Below are positions 21,947-25,676 of a DNA stretch of 25,676 nucleotides, in pieces. This DNA is from a virus: IMG/VR virus record IMGVR_UViG_3300029953_000143, positions 1-25,676 of that record, one strand, 5' to 3'. A program made the position numbers and the translations under genes. Each line of letters opens with the position of its first letter. Position 1 is the first letter of the stretch. The notes under the pieces are model-generated. The model had not been told where the DNA came from. It worked only from the letters and a program-made list of their open reading frames with translations, and made no database searches.

Positions 21947-22122
21947 CGGTACGATACAAGTACCTCGTCGGCAGATACATTAACCCTGAAACAAACAGGG
22001 CTGTAAACATCCACTGCGGTCAACGCAGGGATAACGGCTGCGACGTTCATTTCTTTCTGTACCGAAAGAAGAGGGTTCTGGTGGGTGAAGACTTTCGCAA
22101 ATGGAACAAGCCAAGCTCATGA
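21943..22122 (+). CDS. Hypothetical small basic protein, 59 aa
   Basis: A short frame from ATG 21943, read as MTVRYKYLVGRYINPETNRA, then CGQRRDNGCDVHFFLYRKKR, and ending RKWNKPSS. Strands and basic residues suggest a small beta protein, perhaps nucleic-acid binding. It overlaps the previous gene by ATGA and its TGA at 22120-22122 overlaps an in-frame ATG at 22119 of the next gene. Coupling on both sides makes expression likely. Confidence 0.62.
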   Translation: MTVRYKYLVGRYINPETNRAVNIHCGQRRDNGCDVHFFLYRKKRVLVGEDFRKWNKPSS

Positions 22123-22889
22123 AATTGAAACCCGCCACGGGCGGCCCAGACGATCGCCATCTTTTGGAGGCACCTGAGGGCACTGAGGGTACTCCGGGTG
22201 CCGTCCTGTACCTACCTGTAACCAGACCCTTAACCTTTCAGGAGGTGAAGGACAGGATACCCGAGGCATCTCAGGATCAGTTGCTCATAGCGGAACTCCT
22301 GTGGAAGGGGGCTAACGCAAGCACCATCAGAAAATTGGTTCACACAGGTGATAGCAAGATACAGAAGGTGGCCACCCTCATTGACTGGGACCTCACATGG
22401 CGCAACATCTCTAGGCAGCAGAGGTCGAACCGGAAGACGTTTCGAACGGCAGGCTGTCTTACCACCCCGGAGATAGTGCGGCTCTACCGTGATGAGAAAC
22501 TTACCCTTCACCAAATCGGAGAGAGAGCAGGAGTGTCCCGAGAGCGCGTCCGACAGGTACTGGAGAGCACGGGCCACGATTATCCCACGGAGAGAATCAC
22601 CCAGCGCAAGGCGGCACGGCAGCGGGACCAGGAAGCTCGTCGGACTGAGCATCGGGAAAAGATGCAGGCACTTCGCCGGGCATACTTCATCAAGAAGTAT
22701 GGCATCATGATTGAACTCTGGGATGTGGGTGCCCCCCTCACCGAGATAGCTTCCAAGATAGGGAAAACTGTGGTCCACACAGGTACAATCATCCATCAGG
22801 GGAGACACAAGTGGGGACTTTTCTCCTACCGGAACCCCCCTCAGAATAGTGTTGACTCACCACCGGATAATACTATTGTGAAGTCATGA
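22119..22889 (+). CDS. Sigma-region-4-like multi-HTH protein, 256 aa
   Basis: Residues about 117-150 read PEIVRLYRDEKLTLHQIGER, then AGVSRERVRQVLESTG, which matches sigma-70 region 4.2 (L-T-L-x-E-I-G-x-x-x-G-V-S-R-E-R-V-R-Q-I), the -35-recognising helix-turn-helix. Two more HTH-like stretches occur, LLIAELLWKGANASTIRKLV (about 56-75) and LTEIASKIGKTVVHTGTIIH (about 205-230). There is no visible region 2, so it is not a complete sigma factor; it may be a promoter-binding regulator or work with another factor. The ATG at 22119 gives an ATGA overlap with the previous stop; the alternative ATG at 22101 would overlap more. It has a charged linker about 155-195. Confidence 0.72.
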   Translation: MKLKPATGGPDDRHLLEAPEGTEGTPGAVLYLPVTRPLTFQEVKDRIPEASQDQLLIAELLWKGANASTIRKLVHTGDSKIQKVATLIDWDLTWRNISRQQRSNRKTFRTAGCLTTPEIVRLYRDEKLTLHQIGERAGVSRERVRQVLESTGHDYPTERITQRKAARQRDQEARRTEHREKMQALRRAYFIKKYGIMIELWDVGAPLTEIASKIGKTVVHTGTIIHQGRHKWGLFSYRNPPQNSVDSPPDNTIVKS

Positions 22890-22918
22890 CGATCAAAGCC
22901 AACAAGAGGACCCTATGA
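22886..22918 (+). CDS. 10-codon coupling minigene
   Basis: ATG 22886 overlaps the stop of the sigma-region-4-like gene as ATGA; the frame is MTIKANKRTL and ends in TGA, which overlaps ATG 22915 of the next gene. Both ends use the overlap seen across the cluster, so this may be a small stepping stone that lets ribosomes carry on to the next gene. It may equally be chance, and the ribosome binding site inside it (AAGAGGA) could simply serve the 44-aa gene. Confidence 0.35.
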   Translation: MTIKANKRTL

Positions 22919-23049
22919 AGGACGCCCCGAGTCTCGTCTCAGGTTCAAACAAAATTCAGCGCACCAACAGTGCCCGTACACTGGTGGAGTTTGAACTCAA
23001 CGTCGCTGCGGAGAAACTCTTTGGCTTTGTCTATCGCTACGTTTCCTGA
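22915..23049 (+). CDS. Hypothetical small protein, 44 aa
   Basis: ATG 22915 with AAGAGGA 6-7 bases upstream as a ribosome binding site. Sequence MKDAPSLVSGSNKIQRTNSA, then RTLVEFELNVAAEKLFGFVY, ending RYVS. The second half could form one amphipathic helix. It ends 2 bases before the next ATG. Too short for a family call. Confidence 0.55.
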   Translation: MKDAPSLVSGSNKIQRTNSARTLVEFELNVAAEKLFGFVYRYVS

Positions 23050-23051
23050 TC

Positions 23052-23369
23052 ATGCCTATCAACACACTCAAAGGCATCACCACCAAGGACGGGCTGCTGT
23101 ACCGCAATAGCACCCTGTTGGGGGTCTTTGCGGCTGATGATGCCGCCCAAGGGGCTGGCTACTTGTATGCCGAGCGGCTGGTCGAAGCCCTAGAGAAGAA
23201 CCCCAACCTAGCCGAGGAGCGCATCTACCTCGTCAAGGCTACCAAGGTGTCGGGCGAGACCTATTTCCTCTACCATGGTGCCCTGTTCACACAGGAGCAG
23301 GCACAGAGAGAGGCATCTCAAGCATCTGCCATCTGGTCGGAAATCAAGTACGAGGTGGTGCATGGATAA
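23052..23369 (+). CDS. Hypothetical protein, 105 aa
   Basis: A folded-looking protein with alternating strands and helices (TTKDGLLYRNSTLLGVFAAD, then AERLVEALEKNPNLAEERIY and LVKATKVSGETYFLYHGALF). It lies 2 bases after the previous stop and overlaps the next gene by 8 bases. Not recognised, but codon use and context agree with a real gene. Confidence 0.7.
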   Translation: MPINTLKGITTKDGLLYRNSTLLGVFAADDAAQGAGYLYAERLVEALEKNPNLAEERIYLVKATKVSGETYFLYHGALFTQEQAQREASQASAIWSEIKYEVVHG

Positions 23370-23634
23370 GGCTACCCTCAATGAGTCAGGCACAATGCCA
23401 TCACGAATGTGCATTGGCTGTGGCAAGCCCATCCCGTTTGAGAGGCTGGTTGCCGTGCCCGGTGCGCTTCATTGTGTGCCCTGTCTCCGTGCCAAGGGTG
23501 ATGCACCCAAGGTGAAGGGAACCATGGTTTATGACCAGAAGACAGGCGGTCGATGCGAGGTGATGTCACCAGAAGCCTATCAGAGACTGCACAGCCTCCC
23601 CGATGTGATCGACTCCAGACTCAGCCGACTTTAA
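23362..23634 (+). CDS. DksA/TraR-type zinc-finger protein, 90 aa
   Basis: The start is ATG 23362 (M-D-K-A-T-L-N-E), which overlaps the previous gene by 8 bases; a longer upstream start would run deep into it. Residues 17-41 contain C17-I-G-C20-G-K-P-I-P, R-L-V-A-V-P-G-A, C38-V-P-C41, the full four-cysteine DksA/TraR zinc finger. The long coiled coil of DksA is missing, as in TraR-like small phage proteins. Those bind the RNA polymerase secondary channel region and mimic ppGpp/DksA. The rest (about 50-90) is unlike TraR. A second, zinc-degenerate DksA-like gene lies at 15072. Confidence 0.72.
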   Translation: MDKATLNESGTMPSRMCIGCGKPIPFERLVAVPGALHCVPCLRAKGDAPKVKGTMVYDQKTGGRCEVMSPEAYQRLHSLPDVIDSRLSRL

Positions 23635-23640
23635 TATCCT

Positions 23641-24588
23641 ATGACACCTAAAGTATCCCCCGCCCAGCAGCACATTCTCGAACGCCTCAGCACAGGCTGG
23701 CAGGTAGGCGTCAACATGACCCTTGACAGTAGAAATTGGCTCCAGGACGGCGGTGCGGGGTGCGGTGGTGCCACGGAGAGGGTGTCTGGTGATGATGTGC
23801 ACGCCCTCGTCACCCAGCGTCTTGTTTACCAGTCCAAGCAGTCCTTCCCCACCAGTACCTATGACATCACGGAGTCAGGTAGGGCATTCCTCAAAGGCGA
23901 GTGGACCGATGCCATCCACCAGAAGGTGGCTGCCATCCTGAACGAGAAGGGTGTCCCCCTGAAGGTGGAGCCCGAGGAGCCTGAACTTCCCCCGGCGAAG
24001 CACCCGAGCTACGGCAATGTGAGCATCTCTCATATCTCGGGAGGGCACGACCAACTCTATGGTGCCAGTGTGCGCCACGACCATAAGCTTTGCCTGAGGA
24101 TCGAACACTCCGAGATAGTTCGGGACACGGGCAACGAGTGGTACCATGCAACTGCCAACATCGTTGAGGTGGATATGTCCTACGACCAGTTCGTAAACAT
24201 GCTCTTCAACTCGAACAGGGGTGGCACGCCTTGCACCATCCGCTCCATACAGGGTGAGACCATAGAGTCACCCACCATCACCAGCAAGCGGGGCATCATC
24301 AGCAAGCAGTTCGCTGAGAAGATAAAGGCTGCCACAGATGGTGCTGAGACCCTTCGGGCTGAGGCCAGCCGTATCCTCAAGACGCCGGGCGTGCTCAAGG
24401 CAGCGGATAAGAGCCACCTGCTGGGCATCATGGACCATCTGGTTCAGGACATCCGCTCCAACATCCCCTACGTGGAGACCACCTTCCAGGAGGCTCTGGA
24501 CAAGTCCGTGGGTGAGGTGGAGACACAACTGGCTGTGAGAGCATCCGCACTGGGTGTATCAGGCGCTCCCAAACTCCTAGCACCATGA
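23641..24588 (+). CDS. Hypothetical protein with winged-helix-like N-terminus, 315 aa
   Basis: The first 85 residues look like a winged helix: PAQQHILERLSTGWQVG, DDVHALVTQRLVYQSK, then YDITESGRAFLKGEW, as in many DNA-binding regulators. Residues about 125-215 form a beta domain (GNVSISHISGGHDQLYGASV, then LRIEHSEIVRDTGNEWYHAT and VDMSYDQFVNMLFNSNRGGT) of a type I associate with uncharacterised phage proteins. The C-terminal part is helical. The role is unknown. It overlaps the next start by ATGA at 24585. The bases before the ATG (TTTAATATCCT) lack a Shine-Dalgarno sequence. Confidence 0.68.
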   Translation: MTPKVSPAQQHILERLSTGWQVGVNMTLDSRNWLQDGGAGCGGATERVSGDDVHALVTQRLVYQSKQSFPTSTYDITESGRAFLKGEWTDAIHQKVAAILNEKGVPLKVEPEEPELPPAKHPSYGNVSISHISGGHDQLYGASVRHDHKLCLRIEHSEIVRDTGNEWYHATANIVEVDMSYDQFVNMLFNSNRGGTPCTIRSIQGETIESPTITSKRGIISKQFAEKIKAATDGAETLRAEASRILKTPGVLKAADKSHLLGIMDHLVQDIRSNIPYVETTFQEALDKSVGEVETQLAVRASALGVSGAPKLLAP

Positions 24589-24893
24589 GTACTGAACCCA
24601 CCAAGGTGATGTTCCGCTGGGAACGCGATGGCTCGTACAAGGGTGTACTGGCCCTCTTCCCCGCTGTCGCTGGCAACATGGACCCCTCCACCTGTTCCTG
24701 TTATGCCCATGTGGGTCAGCATAGTGCTGCTGACTATCTGAGTGTGATGGAAAGGTCACGGGCAGCCACGATCGAGGAGTACTCCGACCTGGCGGCCGAA
24801 CTTCGTCGCATAGGCTACAACCTCAAGATTGTCTTCCGGTCATCCCGTGATGATTACGTTGAGAGGTGTAAACAAGTAAGGCGCACAGCCTGA
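24585..24893 (+). CDS. Hypothetical protein, 102 aa
   Basis: Reads TKVMFRWERDGSYKGVLALF, then SCYAHVGQHSAADYLSVMER and IEEYSDLAAELRRIGYNLKI. The order F-R-W, ALFP, HVGQHS and EY-x-x-L-x-x-E-L-x-x-x-G-Y is a pattern I associate with small uncharacterised proteins of phages and plasmids. It starts in ATGA overlap with the preceding gene and is the last of the coupled accessory run. Confidence 0.7.
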   Translation: MSTEPTKVMFRWERDGSYKGVLALFPAVAGNMDPSTCSCYAHVGQHSAADYLSVMERSRAATIEEYSDLAAELRRIGYNLKIVFRSSRDDYVERCKQVRRTA

Positions 24894-24898
24894 CCATC

Positions 24899-24931
24899 AA
24901 TTACTAACGAATTACTAATGAATTACTAATT
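24899..24931 (+). repeat. 11-bp AT-rich tandem repeat, three copies
   Basis: AATTACTAACG, AATTACTAATG and AATTACTAATT follow each other at 24899-24909, 24910-24920 and 24921-24931. They fill most of the gap before the ATG 24947 and are far more AT-rich than surrounding genes. The 11-base period is close to one DNA helix turn, so binding sites would face the same side, as in operators or iterons. Confidence 0.85.
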
Positions 24932-24946
24932 TAAAACTAATGGGCT
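24931..24946 (+). promoter_or_regulatory. TTAAAACTA leader before the 90-aa gene
   Basis: TTAAAACTA (24931-24939) lies 7 bases before ATG 24947. The same 9-mer lies 6 bases before the next gene (25245-25253). Position and AT content suit a -10 region with transcription starting next to the start codon. No consistent -35 is visible. Confidence 0.35.
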
Positions 24947-25219
24947 ATGCAGTTGAGTGACACTAATGTTTCCAAACCCCTAACCATGAATAACCAACCA
25001 AAGCAGATTTCAAATGCGCAAGAACTCCTCCAAGTGCTTGAGGAATGTGTCATGCTCCGCGAGACCACTTACGGAGCGTTCAACATGACTTCCACCGCTC
25101 CACTATTACCAACCCCCTTGCTGGACAGGGCTTGCGCGGCAATCGCTTTTGCAAAGGGCGTAGCCATTGACCGCGTTCCTCGCGCTCACCGCCGAAACCT
25201 TCACGTTCTCGGGGCGTAA
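24947..25219 (+). CDS. Hypothetical protein, 90 aa
   Basis: The N-terminus is polar (MQLSDTNVSKPLTMNNQPKQ) and a second Met at residue 14 is an alternative start. Then helices: NAQELLQVLEECVMLRETTY and LLDRACAAIAFAKGVAIDRV, ending RVPRAHRRNLHVLGA. No family recognised. It is preceded by the 11-bp repeats and the TTAAAACTA word, so it appears to have its own control region. Confidence 0.6.
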   Translation: MQLSDTNVSKPLTMNNQPKQISNAQELLQVLEECVMLRETTYGAFNMTSTAPLLPTPLLDRACAAIAFAKGVAIDRVPRAHRRNLHVLGA

Positions 25220-25244
25220 GCGTGGCACTCAACTGCATAGCCCC

Positions 25245-25259
25245 TTAAAACTATTTAGT
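25245..25259 (+). promoter_or_regulatory. TTAAAACTA leader before the last gene
   Basis: The second copy of TTAAAACTA, 6 bases before ATG 25260, matching the copy at 24931-24939 in sequence and distance. Confidence 0.35.
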
Positions 25260-25676
25260 ATGAATCAAAAACAACGTGAGTTCCTGATAGAAGCCATTGA
25301 TAAGCAGTACAAAAAGGAGAAAGACGCCCTTGACGGTACTCGACCACAAGCACCGTCTTTGAACAACTACCTGACTGCGGCGATTCTGGACGGCTCCTTT
25401 GTGATGAAGTCCCCCGATACTGTTCGTGAGGCAATCAGACAGCGTGTCAGGGACTTGGGCAAAGGCGAAACATTGGTTACTGATGACGGTTACAGCCGTC
25501 GTCACCGTCACTTGGAAGATGATGAAACGGATGCGATAACTGTTCCAGTCCTTCTGCTTTTCGATGAGCCCCCCGAGTATGCGGCGGCCAGAAAGACTTA
25601 CGAGTCCAAGCATCAAGAGTGGGAGAAATCCGAGGAAAGGCTGGATGCTGCCCATAACGCCATGAAGATCAAAATA
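25260..25676 (+). CDS. Hypothetical protein, partial at right edge (139 codons visible)
   Basis: From ATG 25260 the plus frame stays open to the end of the window: MNQKQREFLIEAIDKQYKKE, then PSLNNYLTAAILDGSFVMKS, SPDTVREAIRQRVRDLGKGE, and a charged helical end (YESKHQEWEKSEERLDAAHN). I do not recognise a characterised family. The open reading on the minus strand across the same bases has leucine-rich low-quality sequence and is rejected. The C-terminus is beyond the window. Confidence 0.75.
   Translation, partial: MNQKQREFLIEAIDKQYKKEKDALDGTRPQAPSLNNYLTAAILDGSFVMKSPDTVREAIRQRVRDLGKGETLVTDDGYSRRHRHLEDDETDAITVPVLLLFDEPPEYAAARKTYESKHQEWEKSEERLDAAHNAMKIKI

Noticed and set aside
25251-25655. 134-aa minus-strand frame with hydrophobic stretches, resembling a membrane protein
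   Set aside because: The plus strand has an open frame with charged, helical, ordinary protein sequence and an ATG with a leader shared with the gene before it; the minus frame looks like its shadow.

Overview
This window is a stretch of a tailed, contractile-tail (myovirus-type) bacteriophage genome. It has a T4 gp20-like portal, a gp25-like baseplate wedge protein, a gp6/J-like baseplate protein, large fibre-like proteins, and a T4-style recombination set: a gp32-like single-stranded DNA-binding protein, a UvsX/RecA-like recombinase and a possible UvsY-like mediator. Coding density is very high, with many ATGA or TAATG stop/start overlaps. By eye the sequence is moderately GC-rich. I see no tRNA or rRNA genes, no integrase and no CRISPR array. 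The host cannot be named; a DksA-like protein with a degenerate zinc finger resembles versions I associate with Planctomycetes, Verrucomicrobia and Chlamydiae, which is a weak hint only.

Layout. 1-1859 is the baseplate J/gp6-like gene on the minus strand, running off the left edge. 1886-2737 holds two small plus-strand unknowns and a small minus-strand ribbon-helix-helix-like gene. 2780-7113 is a coupled structural block: portal, PKD-gp25 fusion, HU-like protein, small membrane protein and collagen-containing fibre. 7130-11366 is the recombination block: putative UvsY-like protein, gp32-like SSB, small coiled-coil protein, UvsX-like protein and a Pro/Ala-rich protein. 11413-13728 encodes a protein resembling the T4 late sigma factor gp55, interrupted by a complete intein with a LAGLIDADG endonuclease. 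13776-14981 is a coiled-coil protein ending at a strong terminator (about 15004-15042). 15072-15899 is a minus-strand mini-operon (holin-like membrane peptide, unknown, degenerate DksA-like). 15932-20490 returns to the plus strand with a divergent paralogue of the Pro/Ala-rich protein, a PKD protein, a 747-residue repeat fibre and a GT9-type glycosyltransferase. 20568-24893 is a run of small accessory genes, nearly all translationally coupled, including a sigma-region-4-like HTH protein and a DksA/TraR zinc-finger protein. 24947 to the end has two more small genes, the last one truncated by the window edge.

How the genes may work together. The structural genes build portal, baseplate and fibres. 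The SSB/UvsX/UvsY-like set would drive recombination-dependent replication and repair. An unusual number of transcription-related proteins (gp55-like sigma, sigma-region-4-like protein, two DksA-like proteins, one RHH-like protein) suggests layered takeover of host RNA polymerase. Three genes share an upstream TTTACA-N16-(-10-like) arrangement placed so close to the start codon that leaderless transcripts are possible.
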